Positions 10,951 through 20,286 of a stretch of 40,009 nt of DNA are shown here, in pieces. The notes beneath the pieces are model-generated. The model searched no databases and had not been told where the DNA came from. It saw nothing but the letters and a program-made list of their open reading frames with translations. The number at the start of each line of letters is the position of its first letter. Position 1 is the first letter of the stretch. A program made the position numbers and the translations under genes. This stretch comes from Rhizobacter sp. (GTDB lineage: Bacteria; Pseudomonadota; Gammaproteobacteria; Burkholderiales; Burkholderiaceae_C), in NCBI GenBank assembly GCA_021153565.1, contig JAJKJU010000212.1, forward strand, positions 1-40,009, given 5' to 3'.

Positions 10951-12375
10951 ATGATCACATCCCCGCTTGAATCGCGCGCCCTCGCCACCGCAGAGAAATG
11001 GCACCGCTATCTCGCGGACATGCAACGCTTCTCCGCCGATCCGAATCCGCTCGAAACGCAGGGCCTGCTCATTCGAGTGTCCGGCCTGGTGCTCGAAGCT
11101 GCAGGCATCCGCGTCCCCGTCGGCTCCGTCTGCGAAGTTCGTCAGCCCGGCCAGCCGCCCGTGCTTGCCGAAGTCGTGGGCTTCAACGGCGAGCGCACCT
11201 ATCTCATGCCCACGAGCGACGTTCACGGCCTCGCAAGCGGCGCCCGCGTCGTGCCCAAGCAAGCCCCCGTCGTTCCCATGCGCCTCGGCGCGCCGCACCA
11301 CCCCTGGCGCCGCAGCGAAGACCGCACGCTTCATCTACCCGTCGGCGACGGGCTGCTCGGACGTGTGGTCGATTCCACCGGCCACCCGATCGACCGCAAG
11401 GGCCCGATCGAGGCAGTGCACAACGAACCCCTCATACGCCGCCCGATCAACGCCATGGACCGCGACCCGGTTCGCCGGCCGTTGGACACCGGCGTACGCG
11501 CGATCAACGCAATGCTCACCGTCGGGCGCGGCCAGCGCATCGGCCTGTTCGCCGGCACCGGCGTCGGCAAGTCGGTGCTCCTGGGCATGATGGCCCGCTA
11601 CACCGAAGCCGACGTGATCGTGGTCGGGCTGATCGGCGAGCGCGGCCGTGAAGTGAAAGAGTTCATCGAGGACATCCTCGGCGAAGAAGGCCTGCGCCGT
11701 TCCGTTGTCGTGGCTGCTCCTGCCGATGCGCCGCCGCTGACTCGCATGCAAGGTGCGAACTACGCGACCGCGATTGCCGAACATTTCCGCGACCGCGGGG
11801 CCCACGTGCTGCTGCTGATGGATTCGCTCACCCGTTATGCGATGGCGCAACGCGAAATTGCGCTGGCCATTGGCGAGCCGCCGGCCACCAAGGGTTATCC
11901 ACCGAGCTGCTTCGCTAAGCTGCCCCAACTCGTGGAGCGCAGCGGCAACGGACTCGAAGGCGGCGGATCGATCACCGCCTTTTACACCGTGCTGTCCGAA
12001 GGCGACGACCAGCAAGACCCGATCGCCGATGCGGCGCGAGGCATTCTCGACGGTCACATCGTGTTGTCGCGCGAACTGGCCGAAGCTGGTCACTACCCGG
12101 CCATCGATGTCGAGAAATCGATCTCCCGCGTGATGACCAACGTGGCCGATGGCCCGCATGTCGATGCGGCCCGCCGTTTCCGCCAGCTCCATGCCCGACA
12201 CAACAAGGCGCGCGACCTGATTCAACTGGGCGCCTATGTCCCGGGCCATGACGCCGAACTCGACATGGCCGTGCGGCTGAACCCGCTGATGATGGGTTTG
12301 CTGCAGCAAGACATGAATGAATGTGCCCCGTTGACGATGTGCGTGAGCCAGCTTCGTGCCGTCGTCCAGGCCTAG
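10951..12375 (+). CDS. fliI: Flagellum-specific ATP synthase FliI
   Basis: A 474-residue P-loop ATPase of the flagellar type III export apparatus, related to the F1 beta subunit. Walker A is GTGVGKS (202-208, Lys207) after [21 protein letters not shown], the Walker B-like [18 protein letters not shown] and [18 protein letters not shown] follow. It acts with FliH and FliJ at the cytoplasmic face of the export gate. A strong hairpin starts at its stop codon, before fliJ. Confidence 0.96.
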   Translation: MITSPLESRALATAEKWHRYLADMQRFSADPNPLETQGLLIRVSGLVLEAAGIRVPVGSVCEVRQPGQPPVLAEVVGFNGERTYLMPTSDVHGLASGARVVPKQAPVVPMRLGAPHHPWRRSEDRTLHLPVGDGLLGRVVDSTGHPIDRKGPIEAVHNEPLIRRPINAMDRDPVRRPLDTGVRAINAMLTVGRGQRIGLFAGTGVGKSVLLGMMARYTEADVIVVGLIGERGREVKEFIEDILGEEGLRRSVVVAAPADAPPLTRMQGANYATAIAEHFRDRGAHVLLLMDSLTRYAMAQREIALAIGEPPATKGYPPSCFAKLPQLVERSGNGLEGGGSITAFYTVLSEGDDQQDPIADAARGILDGHIVLSRELAEAGHYPAIDVEKSISRVMTNVADGPHVDAARRFRQLHARHNKARDLIQLGAYVPGHDAELDMAVRLNPLMMGLLQQDMNECAPLTMCVSQLRAVVQA

Positions 12376-12403
12376 TGCAGTGTTCCACGCGGGAACACTG
12401 CAC
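12375..12403 (+). other. Perfect 12-bp-stem hairpin between fliI and fliJ
   Basis: GTGCAGTGTTCC (12375-12386) is the exact reverse complement of GGAACACTGCAC (12392-12403), with a 5-base loop ACGCG. The left arm includes the last base of the fliI stop codon. No T-run follows, so intrinsic termination is unlikely; mRNA processing or differential stability within the operon is more plausible. Confidence 0.75.
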
Positions 12404-12437
12404 CAGAGGCTGAACCCAACCACCAGTAAAGAGAGAC

Positions 12438-12914
12438 ATGAACCCTATGCAACCGCTGATGGCCCTGCTCGCACTGACCGAACGCGAACGCGACGAGGCC
12501 TGGGCACAAATGCAACAAGCATCGCAATCGCACCAAGCCGCTGTCGCACAGTTGGACCAGTTGCTGGCCTATCGCCGCGAGTACGAATTGCGCTGGGCAA
12601 CGCAGTTCAAGAGCGAGGGCCGCATGGAACTCGTGCACTGCTACCGCGGTTTCATGGAGCGGCTGACACAGGCCGTCGAACAGCAGCAGCGCGTGTGCAG
12701 CCATGGGCAGACGCATGTGCAGCGCACACGCGCCAAACTTGCGGAAGAGGAAGTGCGTGTGGCTTCGGTGCGCAAATTGATCGAGCGCCGCGCGCGGGAG
12801 TTGCGCCTGGCGGCCGATCGCCAGGACCAGAAGCAGACCGATGAATTCGGCTCGCGCATGGCCTGGGGCTATGCGGGTTCGGCCTTTGGCATGGGCACGT
12901 CGCACGCCGCCTGA
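12438..12914 (+). CDS. fliJ: Flagellar export chaperone-like protein FliJ
   Basis: A 158-residue, highly charged, almost wholly alpha-helical coiled-coil protein (ALTERERDEAWAQMQQASQS at the start), matching FliJ in length, position after fliI and composition. FliJ sits in the centre of the FliI ring and helps open the export gate. Residues after about 135 (GSRMAWGYAGSAFGMG) are non-helical. The ATG at 12438 follows AAAGAGAGAC, a modest ribosome binding site. Confidence 0.88.
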   Translation: MNPMQPLMALLALTERERDEAWAQMQQASQSHQAAVAQLDQLLAYRREYELRWATQFKSEGRMELVHCYRGFMERLTQAVEQQQRVCSHGQTHVQRTRAKLAEEEVRVASVRKLIERRARELRLAADRQDQKQTDEFGSRMAWGYAGSAFGMGTSHAA

Positions 12915-12944
12915 TCATTCACTGAAAAACTTCGACGAGCAGCC

Positions 12945-14234
12945 ATGCAAATCGCCAGCACCACGAACGCGTCACCCCTTGCGGTGGCCCCTGCCATGCC
13001 AGGCGCGAACGGACTGACCGGCGAAGACAGTCCGTTCGGCAAGATCCTGTCGGCGCAGAAGCAGCCGGCGGCAAAGCTCGGACATGCACAGTCGACTCGC
13101 TCGGACAGCAAGCCTGAAGCGAAGGTGGAGTCGGCCTCCAAGGGGAATGAACCTGCCAAGACCGAGGTCCCGGAGACTGATGCCAGTCAGGCGCCTGCTG
13201 CTGCGCGTCGCGGCACGGCACGCAATGCGCCACGGCTGTCCGCTCATGGCCGGGACGCGGCCAAGCCGCAGGCACACGCGAACCCTGTCGAAGGCAACGC
13301 TCGCGGGAAGGACAGCGCGAAAGACGTCGACAAAAAGGACACGGACCCGAATGCGGCTGCCTCGATGAATCTCCCCCCGGCGATGCCAGCGGCGATGCCA
13401 CCAGCGTTGCCGCAGACTGCCGGCGACTCAGCGTCAGCGACGGCCATGCCAGGCGCGGGAGCGTTGCCTTTGAGCACATCCACGGCCACCGCGCTTCCCG
13501 CCGATGAGGCGGTTCAATCCACTGCCACTGCAGCGCGTGGTGCGCAAGAGGCGGCACGCGTCGATGCGGACGATGCCAAGCGAGACCTCAAATTCGCCGA
13601 CGCAGCGGCCTCGGTCGCCGAAGCTTCCGAATTGGCGCGACGCGTGTCCGGCGACGAACAGCTCATCGGCCGCAAGGACTCGCAAGAACGCGTGGAGCAA
13701 CGCCTGGAAGTGCCGTCACTGCGCGAGCTGGCGAGCACGAGCCACGTGGCTGCGGCGCACAGTGCACCCCAGGTCGAATCCGCTGCACCGCCCGTGTCGG
13801 TGACGGTAGTCACACCCGCGACATCGCCCGAATTCAACGAAGCGCTCGGAGTGCAGGTGGGCGTGCTCGCCCGCGACGGGGTTCAGCATGCAGAGCTGCA
13901 CCTGAACCCTGCCGACATGGGTCCTATCTCGGTACAGATCGCGCTCGACGGCACGCGGGCGCAGGTCGATTTCGGTGCCGATTCGCTGGCGACGAGGCAG
14001 ATCATCGAGTCCGGGTTGCCGGAGCTGGCGTCGGCGTTGAGGGATGCAGGTTTCACGCTGGCCGGCGGCGGGGTGTCACAGCATTCTCGCGGGCAGGCGG
14101 ATCGAAAAGGCGGGGAACTCCGGCCCGGTGCGTCTTCGTCGCGCCGGGTGAATGGCTCGAACGACGTTCAGTCGGCACCGACCCGCCGCTCGACCGTGAG
14201 GATGTCACAGGGCGGCGTCGACCTCTACGCATAA
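12945..14234 (+). CDS. fliK: Flagellar hook-length control protein FliK
   Basis: A 429-residue protein with a long Ala/Pro/Lys-rich, low-complexity N-terminal region (about 1-290), serving as the secreted ruler, and a folded C-terminal domain at about 300-380. That domain holds the Flg_hook signature AELHLNPADMGPISVQIALD followed by GTRAQVDFGADS. FliK measures hook length and switches the FlhB export gate to filament substrates. The tail beyond 385 is basic and probably disordered. It follows fliJ by 30 bp. Confidence 0.92.
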   Translation: MQIASTTNASPLAVAPAMPGANGLTGEDSPFGKILSAQKQPAAKLGHAQSTRSDSKPEAKVESASKGNEPAKTEVPETDASQAPAAARRGTARNAPRLSAHGRDAAKPQAHANPVEGNARGKDSAKDVDKKDTDPNAAASMNLPPAMPAAMPPALPQTAGDSASATAMPGAGALPLSTSTATALPADEAVQSTATAARGAQEAARVDADDAKRDLKFADAAASVAEASELARRVSGDEQLIGRKDSQERVEQRLEVPSLRELASTSHVAAAHSAPQVESAAPPVSVTVVTPATSPEFNEALGVQVGVLARDGVQHAELHLNPADMGPISVQIALDGTRAQVDFGADSLATRQIIESGLPELASALRDAGFTLAGGGVSQHSRGQADRKGGELRPGASSSRRVNGSNDVQSAPTRRSTVRMSQGGVDLYA

Positions 14235-14467
14235 GAATCCGCGCACGCTAGTGTCGCGTCAAGCCTGTGTTCCACGCTATGCAATAAGACCGATGGATTT
14301 GTGTATTGCTCCGTCTCCACGGAGGAAGCCATACCGATCCCGACACAGAGCCCTGATTCCCCCCCTTATCCCTCAATCCGTTTCGGCGCCCAAAGCGACA
14401 ATTTCTCCATATCACCTGCCCGTGGATGGCCAAGGCCATGCGCAGGCGACGCCCCCAAGGAGAAACC
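14235..14467. promoter_or_regulatory. fliK-fliL intergenic region, possible promoter for fliLMNOPQR
   Basis: A 233-bp gap, the first wide break in the fli run, so a promoter for the fliL-R block could lie here. TCAAGCC near 14258 and ACCGATGG near 14288 vaguely recall a FliA promoter but the spacing is wrong. No terminator-like hairpin was seen. The assignment rests on layout only. Confidence 0.25.
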
Positions 14468-15079
14468 ATGTCAGCTGCTGCCGCCGAGACCGTCGTTGAA
14501 GACGTCGGCGCGACTTCGCCTCGCAAAAAGAAGAAACTTGTCATCCTGATTGCCACAGCCGTGCTGCTGGCCGGGGGCGCGGGTGGCGGCGCCTTGGTCT
14601 GGAAGAAAAAACGCGCTGCGGCCGAAGCTGCGGCCAACAGCGACGAGGTCGAAGAGGGCGCGGCAGCCCACCACGCCGCGCACAAGAACGAACATGGCAG
14701 CCCGCCCGCCTTCTTGCCGCTGGACCCCTTCGTCGTGAACCTCGCCGACCACGAGGCCGAGCGCTATGCGCAGATCGGCCTCACGCTCGAGCTCTCAGAC
14801 CCCAAGTTCGCCGACCAGTTGAAAGCCTACATGCCCGCGATCCGCAATGGCGTGCTGCTGGTGCTCGCGCACAAGACTTCGCAAGAACTGCTGACACGCA
14901 ACGGCAAGGAAAAGCTCGCCGCTGAAATCATGCGCGAAGCGGTGAAACCGCTGGGCATTGAACTCGATGGTGAGTCTGAAGGCGACAAGGGCGAACCGGC
15001 CGAGGGAAAAGGCAACAAGGCCTCGATGGAGGACAGTCCCGTGCGCCACGTCCATTTCTCGAGCTTCATCATTCAGTGA
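14468..15079 (+). CDS. fliL: Flagellar basal body-associated protein FliL
   Basis: A 203-residue inner-membrane protein: basic cytoplasmic start (PRKKKK), one transmembrane helix at about residues 23-43 (LVILIATAVLLAGGAGGGAL), then a periplasmic FliL domain with FLPLDPFVVNLAD and YAQIGLTLEL and the usual ending HVHFSSFIIQ. FliL surrounds or supports the stator. The ATG at 14468 is preceded by AAGGAGA at 14457-14463, the strongest ribosome binding site in this cluster, so an in-frame upstream ATG at 14426 is rejected. The linker at 170-188 is Glu/Gly/Lys rich. Confidence 0.94.
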   Translation: MSAAAAETVVEDVGATSPRKKKKLVILIATAVLLAGGAGGGALVWKKKRAAAEAAANSDEVEEGAAAHHAAHKNEHGSPPAFLPLDPFVVNLADHEAERYAQIGLTLELSDPKFADQLKAYMPAIRNGVLLVLAHKTSQELLTRNGKEKLAAEIMREAVKPLGIELDGESEGDKGEPAEGKGNKASMEDSPVRHVHFSSFIIQ

Positions 15080-15087
15080 GCCACTGA

Positions 15088-16092
15088 ATGAACCAGCAAA
15101 TCCTTTCGCAGGACGAAGTTGATGCACTCCTGCAGGGCATCACCGGCGAAAGCCAGAAGCTCGAAACCGAAGAGGTCGAGGCCGGGGGCATACGCGACTA
15201 CAACATCGCGAGCCAGGAACGCATCGTTCGCGGGCGCATGCCCACGATGGAAATCATCAACGAGCGATTCGCGCGCAACGTGCGAATTGGCTTGTTCAAC
15301 TTCATCCGCAAGAGCCCGGAAATCTCCATCGGCGCGACCAAGGTGCAAAAGTACAGCGCCTTCCTGCGTGAGATTGTGGTGCCGACCAACTTCAACATCG
15401 TGAGCGTGCGGCCCTTGCGCGGCTCGGGCCTGATCGTGTGCGATCCGACGCTTGTGTTCGCCGTCATCGACGCGCTCTTCGGCGGTGCCGGCAAGTACCA
15501 CACTCGGATCGAAGGCCGCGATTTTTCACCGACCGAGCAGCGAATCATCACGCGCCTGGTCGAGGTGGTGACGACCGAATACCGCAAGGCCTGGACGGGC
15601 ATCTACCCGCTGGAACTCGAATACCAGCGTTCGGAGATGCAGCCACAGTTCGCCAATATCGCAACGCCCAGCGAAATCGTGGTGGCCACCTCGTTCACAC
15701 TGGAAATCGGCGACACGACGGGCACCATCCACTTCTGCATTCCGTATTCGACGCTCGAGCCAATCCGCGACGTTCTTTACTCAACGATCCAGGGCGACAG
15801 CAACGAGCCCGATCGCCGCTGGGTGAACCTGCTCAAGCAGCAGATCCAGTCGGCCGAGGTGGACCTGGTGGCAGAACTTGCCACCGCACCCGCCACCGTC
15901 GAGCAGCTGCTGTCGTTCAAACCTGGTGACTTCATCGAACTCGATCTGCAACCCGCCATCCACGCGAAGGTCGCAGGGGTGCCCATCCTCGAATGCCACT
16001 ACGGCACCTCCAACGGCAAGTACGCCTTGAAGGTCGATCAACTGTTGACCAGCTCGAACCTCGGCTGGCTTGGAGACCAGAATGCCACCTGA
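15088..16092 (+). CDS. fliM: Flagellar motor switch protein FliM
   Basis: A 334-residue switch protein. The N-terminal peptide ILSQDEVDALLQG is the CheY-P binding segment. A central CheC-like domain contains RPLRGSGLIVCDPTLVFAVI and ALFGGAGKY, and a C-terminal SpoA domain ends the protein. FliM receives CheY-P and, with FliN, forms the C ring that reverses rotation. It starts 8 bp after fliL and its stop overlaps the fliN start by 11 bp. Confidence 0.97.
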   Translation: MNQQILSQDEVDALLQGITGESQKLETEEVEAGGIRDYNIASQERIVRGRMPTMEIINERFARNVRIGLFNFIRKSPEISIGATKVQKYSAFLREIVVPTNFNIVSVRPLRGSGLIVCDPTLVFAVIDALFGGAGKYHTRIEGRDFSPTEQRIITRLVEVVTTEYRKAWTGIYPLELEYQRSEMQPQFANIATPSEIVVATSFTLEIGDTTGTIHFCIPYSTLEPIRDVLYSTIQGDSNEPDRRWVNLLKQQIQSAEVDLVAELATAPATVEQLLSFKPGDFIELDLQPAIHAKVAGVPILECHYGTSNGKYALKVDQLLTSSNLGWLGDQNAT

Positions 16093-16543
16093 CAATTCCG
16101 CCCTGCCCAGTGGAGAGATGAGCGCCGAGGACGCGATGGCGGCCGAGTGGGCTGCCGCGCTCGCCGAAGCCCCCCCCGCCCCCGCCGGCTCTTCGGGCGG
16201 AATGCAGACACAGGCCGAACAGGTCGCACCGGCGTCGTTCACCAACTTCGCGCCCACCAGCGGCTCGACAGCGGGCAACGACATCAACATGATCCTGGAC
16301 ATCCCCGTGCAGCTCACGGTGGAGCTGGGTCGCACGCGCATTCCGATCAAGCACATCCTGCAATTGGCGCAAGGCTCGGTGGTTGAGCTCGAAGCCATGG
16401 CCGGCGAGCCCATGGACGTGCTGGTGAACGGCTACCTGATCGCGCAGGGCGAAGTGGTCGTGGTGAACGACAAGTTCGGCATCCGCTTGACGGACATCGT
16501 GACGCCGAGCGAGCGCATGCGCCGATTGAGCCGGGGTGGGTGA
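16082..16543 (+). CDS. fliN: Flagellar motor switch protein FliN
   Basis: A 153-residue protein with an Ala/Pro-rich N-terminal extension (1-65) and a C-terminal SpoA/FliN domain: DIPVQLTVELGRTRIPIKHI, then LVNGYLIAQGEVVVVNDKFG. FliN forms the lower C ring and docks FliH-FliI. The ATG at 16082 overlaps the end of fliM; a TTG twelve bases earlier is possible but less likely. It is followed by 274 bp of repeats before fliO, unusual within this otherwise compact operon. Confidence 0.95.
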   Translation: MPPDNSALPSGEMSAEDAMAAEWAAALAEAPPAPAGSSGGMQTQAEQVAPASFTNFAPTSGSTAGNDINMILDIPVQLTVELGRTRIPIKHILQLAQGSVVELEAMAGEPMDVLVNGYLIAQGEVVVVNDKFGIRLTDIVTPSERMRRLSRGG

Positions 16544-16624
16544 ATCATTTCCATGGGCACACCGTATGCGTTCACACCAGCCGTTGGCCTTCTCTCACTT
16601 TGGGGTGAACTTATCTTCTTCCGG

Positions 16625-16686
16625 CTCACCCTCACCCCGTTCGCGCTCACCTTCACCCCGTTCCGCTCACCTTCACCCCGTTCGCG
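16625..16686 (+). repeat. Tandem repeat, three units of 20-21 bp, between fliN and fliO
   Basis: Units are 16625-16645, 16646-16665 and 16666-16686 with consensus CTCACCTTCACCCCGTTCGC. The second unit lacks one base and the first has one C/T change. It is non-coding and the copy number may vary between strains. Confidence 0.85.
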
Positions 16687-16764
16687 CTGAGGTATCGAAG
16701 CGCCCGCCCCCTTGGTGACGGCTTCGATACCTCAGCCGACCCTTCGATACCTCAGGGCGAACGG
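16687..16764. repeat. REP-like palindrome between fliN and fliO
   Basis: CTGAGGTATCGAAG at about 16687-16700 is answered by CTTCGATACCTCAG at 16722-16735 and again at 16742-16755, followed by GGCGAACGG, which mirrors CCGTTCGC just upstream of the first copy. These resemble the short CCGTTCGCCCTGAGG-type palindromes scattered in Comamonadaceae genomes (from general knowledge). They could fold the fliN-fliO spacer into a stable stem in the polycistronic mRNA. Confidence 0.8.
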
Positions 16765-16817
16765 TCGTTTGGGCGCAGCTCGAACGGATCCAGACACAAC
16801 ATGACAAGCGAAATCAA

Positions 16818-17177
16818 ATGAATTCCTCCGGCCTCTCCTCTCTCATCTGGTTCTTCGCCATCGTTGCGATGATTCCCGTCGCCCTGCGGCTGCTCAAGCG
16901 CACACACATGGGCGGCACCACCGCGCCTGCCGTGATGCGCAGCATTGCCGTTCTGCAGATTTCGCAGAACCAGAAGCTGGTGACAGTGGAAGTGGGCACG
17001 GGCGAAGAGCGGCGCTGGCTGGTTCTTGGCGTGACGCCACAGCAGATTTCCACCTTGCACACCATGGCGCCCCAAGACGAAGCCATTTCCATCCCTGTGC
17101 GCGCAATTCCCCCGATGCCGTTCACACAGTTGCTCGACAAGTTGCGTCAGTACAAGGGATCCGCACGTGACCGCTGA
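16818..17177 (+). CDS. fliO: Flagellar biosynthetic protein FliO
   Basis: A 119-residue protein with an N-terminal transmembrane helix (residues about 5-24, [20 protein letters not shown]) and a cytoplasmic domain with [17 protein letters not shown] and [17 protein letters not shown], the conserved FliO core. FliO helps assemble the FliPQR export gate and is lost from the mature complex. Its 3' end overlaps fliP by 11 bp, suggesting translational coupling. Confidence 0.9.
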   Translation: MNSSGLSSLIWFFAIVAMIPVALRLLKRTHMGGTTAPAVMRSIAVLQISQNQKLVTVEVGTGEERRWLVLGVTPQQISTLHTMAPQDEAISIPVRAIPPMPFTQLLDKLRQYKGSARDR

Positions 17178-17949
17178 GACCCAGCTTTTTTCTCTGCGCG
17201 CCCGCCGCACACTAGTGGCCGGCTTGTCGTTGTTGTCGGCCATTCCTTGCGCGGCTTTAGCGCAAACCAGTGGCGGCGCGAGTCTTCCCCTGGTGATCGG
17301 CCAAGGCGCGGGCGGCACGAGCTATTCGGTGCCGGTCCAGACGCTGCTGTTCTTCACCGCCTTGAGCTTCCTGCCTGCGGTGCTGCTGCTGATGACGGGG
17401 TTCACCCGCATCGTGATCGTGCTCAGCCTCATGCGCCAGGCCATCGGAACTCAAGCCGCACCGCCCAATCAGGTGATCGTGGGCCTGAGCCTCTTCCTCA
17501 CCTTCTTCGTCATGGGCCCGACCATCGACAAGGTGTACGCCGAGGCCTACCTGCCGTATTCGGAAAACAAGATCGCCTTCGACGAAGCGCTCAAGCGTGG
17601 CGAGGTGCCGATGCGTGCCTTCATGCTCAAGCAGACTCGCCAGGCCGACGTGATGCTCTTCGCCAAGCTCGCCAAGGTCGACCCCAGCGTGAAGTCAGCC
17701 GACGTGCCCTTCAAGGTGCTGGTTCCTGCCTTCGTGACGAGCGAGCTCAAGAGCGCATTCCAGATCGGCTTCCTGATCTTCATTCCATTCCTCGTCATCG
17801 ACATGATCGTGGCAAGCGTGCTGATGAGCCTGGGCATGATGATGTTGAGCCCCGTGCTCGTGGCCCTGCCCTTCAAGCTGATGCTGTTCGTGCTGGCTGA
17901 CGGCTGGAACCTGCTGCTCGGGTCCCTTGCTGCCAGCTTTGCTGTCTAG
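17167..17949 (+). CDS. fliP: Flagellar export gate protein FliP
   Basis: A 260-residue core subunit of the FliPQR export gate. It has an N-terminal signal peptide (cleavage probably after Ala32, in CAALAQ) and several transmembrane helices. Conserved stretches are [37 protein letters not shown] and [19 protein letters not shown]. Translation starts at GTG 17167 inside the end of fliO. An ATG is absent nearby, and starting here keeps the signal peptide whole. Confidence 0.96.
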   Translation: MTAETQLFSLRARRTLVAGLSLLSAIPCAALAQTSGGASLPLVIGQGAGGTSYSVPVQTLLFFTALSFLPAVLLLMTGFTRIVIVLSLMRQAIGTQAAPPNQVIVGLSLFLTFFVMGPTIDKVYAEAYLPYSENKIAFDEALKRGEVPMRAFMLKQTRQADVMLFAKLAKVDPSVKSADVPFKVLVPAFVTSELKSAFQIGFLIFIPFLVIDMIVASVLMSLGMMMLSPVLVALPFKLMLFVLADGWNLLLGSLAASFAV

Positions 17950-18014
17950 TACTGCGTTTCACTGCGGCCCGCCCCACTCAACGACACATTCCCTCTGCAC
18001 CTTTCATACACAAC

Positions 18015-18284
18015 ATGGACTCACAAGCCGTCTTCACCTTCGGTCAGCAGGGCCTCTATTTGCTGCTCATGGTTTCCGCCCCGGTGCTGATCACCGTGCT
18101 GCTGGTGGGCCTCGTGGTCAGCATCTTCCAGGCGGCCACGCAGATCCATGAAGCGACCTTGTCGTTCGTGCCGAAAATCGTGGCGGCGGTGGCAGTGTTG
18201 GCCATCGCAGGACCGTGGATGTTGACGACCCTGGTCGAATACATCCAGCGGACCTTGCAGTCGATTCCGGGTGTCGTCGGCTAA
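18015..18284 (+). CDS. fliQ: Flagellar export gate protein FliQ
   Basis: An 89-residue protein with two hydrophobic helices (about residues 14-40 and 50-72) and the family signature GLVVSIFQAATQIHEATLSF followed by VPKIVAA. FliQ packs on the outside of the FliP-FliR core of the type III export gate. It lies 65 bp after fliP and 61 bp before the preferred fliR start. Confidence 0.95.
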   Translation: MDSQAVFTFGQQGLYLLLMVSAPVLITVLLVGLVVSIFQAATQIHEATLSFVPKIVAAVAVLAIAGPWMLTTLVEYIQRTLQSIPGVVG

Positions 18285-18345
18285 AAGCCAGGGAATCGTC
18301 CCCACCTTCCGCACTTCACCTCCGCATTTCATATTTCACCGAGAA

Positions 18346-19107
18346 ATGCTGACCTTTACCGAAGCGCAAGTCCTCGCTTGGGTCAGCCCGGTGTTGTGGC
18401 CGTTCCTGCGCGCGCTGGCGCTTTTCGGGGCGATGCCGGTGCTCGGGCAGCGGGGCGTGCCGATCCGAATTCGCGTTGCGCTCTCCTTCCTCATCGCCAT
18501 CTGCGCGCAGGCTTCGCTGCCCGCGATGCCGGTCGTGCCGCTCGACACCGGTCTGGCCATGCTGCTGCTCATCCAGCAAATGCTCATCGGCCTCACCCTC
18601 GCCTTCGCCGCACGCATCGTCTTCGCAGCCGTTGAATTCGCCGGCGAATTGATCGGCCTGCAGATGGGCCTGAACTTTGCCGGCTTCTTCAACCCAATGA
18701 CGGGGGGCGAAGCCACTGCGGTCAGCAGGTTCTTCGGCATCTCCATCAGTTGGCTCTTCATCGTGATCAATGGGCACTTGCTGTTGATCTCGGCCGTGGT
18801 GCAGAGCTTCAGCGTCTTTCCGGCCGGGCCCGAACCTTTTGCTTTTCTGCGTGCGCTGCAGCCGCAGACGTGGGGCATCGAAATCTTCCGCCTGGGTCTG
18901 TGGATCGCGCTGCCGCTCGTGGCGATGTTGCTGTTCGTCAACCTGGTGCTGGGCATCATCTCGCGTGTCGCGCAGCAGATGAACATCTTCGCGATCGGCT
19001 TCCCGATCACCTTGGGCGTCGGCCTGGTGGGGGTGCTCCTGACGCTGCCCTTGATGCAGATGCCGTTCACGATGGCGCTGGAACGCCTGCTCTCGAATTT
19101 CCAGTAG
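18346..19107 (+). CDS. fliR: Flagellar export gate protein FliR
   Basis: A 253-residue polytopic inner-membrane protein closing the fliLMNOPQR block. It shows SPVLWPFLRALALFGAMPVL, ELIGLQMGLNFAGFFNPMT and a hydrophobic C-terminal half, as in FliR. The single FliR subunit completes the FliP5-Q4-R1 gate. ATG 18346 after CACCGAGAA gives the family-typical start MLTFTEAQVLAWVSP; a GTG at 18271 inside fliQ would add 25 non-conserved residues. flhB is not in the window. Confidence 0.95.
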   Translation: MLTFTEAQVLAWVSPVLWPFLRALALFGAMPVLGQRGVPIRIRVALSFLIAICAQASLPAMPVVPLDTGLAMLLLIQQMLIGLTLAFAARIVFAAVEFAGELIGLQMGLNFAGFFNPMTGGEATAVSRFFGISISWLFIVINGHLLLISAVVQSFSVFPAGPEPFAFLRALQPQTWGIEIFRLGLWIALPLVAMLLFVNLVLGIISRVAQQMNIFAIGFPITLGVGLVGVLLTLPLMQMPFTMALERLLSNFQ

Positions 19108-19223
19108 CAAATGCAACCATAGATTTTCTTTGACACACCTCGGGAATTCCCGATGCGGACGGCACGACCGGAGGGCGTCATCATTGGCGCTTCAATGTGT
19201 CTTTTCGAGGACAGTCCACCCGC

Positions 19224-20255
19224 ATGAACATCGTCATCGTCGACGACAACGCAGTCAACCTGATGTTGATGGCCGCACTCGCGCGTTCTGCGACGGGCCT
19301 GGAGCCGGTTCGCTTCGACGACCCGATCGCCGGACTCGAATGGTGCAAGAAGAACGGCGCCGACCTCATCGTCGTGGACTTCATGATGCCGCGCATGGAC
19401 GGCCACCAGTTCATCGAGGGCGTGCGTGCCACGCCAAATCTGGCCGACGTTCCGGTCGTGATGGTCACCGCCACCGGGCAAAGCGCCGTGCGGCGAAAAG
19501 CGCTCGAGATCGGCGCCACCGACTTCCTCACCAAGCCGGTTGATTCCACCGAGATCAAACTGCGCCTGCGCAACCTGCTGCAGCTTCGCAATGTGCAAAA
19601 CCTGCTGCGAGACCGTGCCGCCCACTTGGCCGATGAAGTGCGCAAGGCCACCGAGGTCATCGTGTTGCGCGAGCGCGACCTCATCGTGCGACTCAGCCGC
19701 GCGGCGGAGTTTCGCGACCCGGAAACCGGCGGCCACATCCAGCGCATGGCCTATTACGCAGCGTCGATCGCGAGGCACCTGGGCGAGCCCGAGAGTTATG
19801 CAGACGCCTTGCTCACCGCGGCCCCCATGCACGACGTGGGCAAGCTCGGCACGCCCGATCACATCCTGCTCAAGAAGGGCCGTCTCGACGCGGTGGAACT
19901 CGTGGAGATGCATCGCCATGCCGAGATCGGCGGACGCATCCTGGCCGACACGGAGTCACCGCTGCTCAGACTGGCTTGCGAAATTGCGGAAACACACCAC
20001 GAGAAATTCGACGGCAGCGGTTATCCGCGCGGGCTGAAGGGGCACGAGATCCCCCTCGGCGGCCGAATCGTGGCCGTGGCGGACGTGTTTGACGCGCTTA
20101 ATTCCAAACGGCCCTACAAGATTGCCTGGACCATGGAAGACTCACGCGCCTACGTCGAGCAGCACAGCGGCAGCCACTTCGACCCGCGTTGCGTGGAGGC
20201 CTTCGTCCGGGGCTGGGACGACGTTGTCGCGATCCGCGCGCGTTTTCCGAACTGA
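19224..20255 (+). CDS. Response regulator with HD-GYP domain (predicted c-di-GMP phosphodiesterase)
   Basis: 343 residues. An N-terminal receiver has Asp7/Asp8, phosphoacceptor Asp52 (IVVDFMMPRMDG) and Lys104. A C-terminal HD-GYP domain (about 155-343) has His171, the HD pair 203-204 (PMHDVGKLG), HHE at 258-260 and a full GYP motif GSGYP at 264-268. HD-GYP enzymes hydrolyse cyclic di-GMP, usually to pGpG or GMP, and so favour motility. All metal-binding motifs expected for the family appear present, so activity is likely. The ATG at 19224 starts the receiver directly (MNIVIVDDN). A perfect palindrome CGGGAATTCCCG (19141-19152) lies upstream. The hybrid kinase gene starts 31 bp downstream and is a plausible phosphodonor. 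Confidence 0.92.
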   Translation: MNIVIVDDNAVNLMLMAALARSATGLEPVRFDDPIAGLEWCKKNGADLIVVDFMMPRMDGHQFIEGVRATPNLADVPVVMVTATGQSAVRRKALEIGATDFLTKPVDSTEIKLRLRNLLQLRNVQNLLRDRAAHLADEVRKATEVIVLRERDLIVRLSRAAEFRDPETGGHIQRMAYYAASIARHLGEPESYADALLTAAPMHDVGKLGTPDHILLKKGRLDAVELVEMHRHAEIGGRILADTESPLLRLACEIAETHHEKFDGSGYPRGLKGHEIPLGGRIVAVADVFDALNSKRPYKIAWTMEDSRAYVEQHSGSHFDPRCVEAFVRGWDDVVAIRARFPN

Positions 20256-20286
20256 CGACAGGACCCCTGCAGTTGCCACGCCCACC

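Noticed and set aside
16625-16686. Possible CRISPR-like array
   Set aside because: Units are contiguous with no unique spacers; it is a plain tandem repeat.
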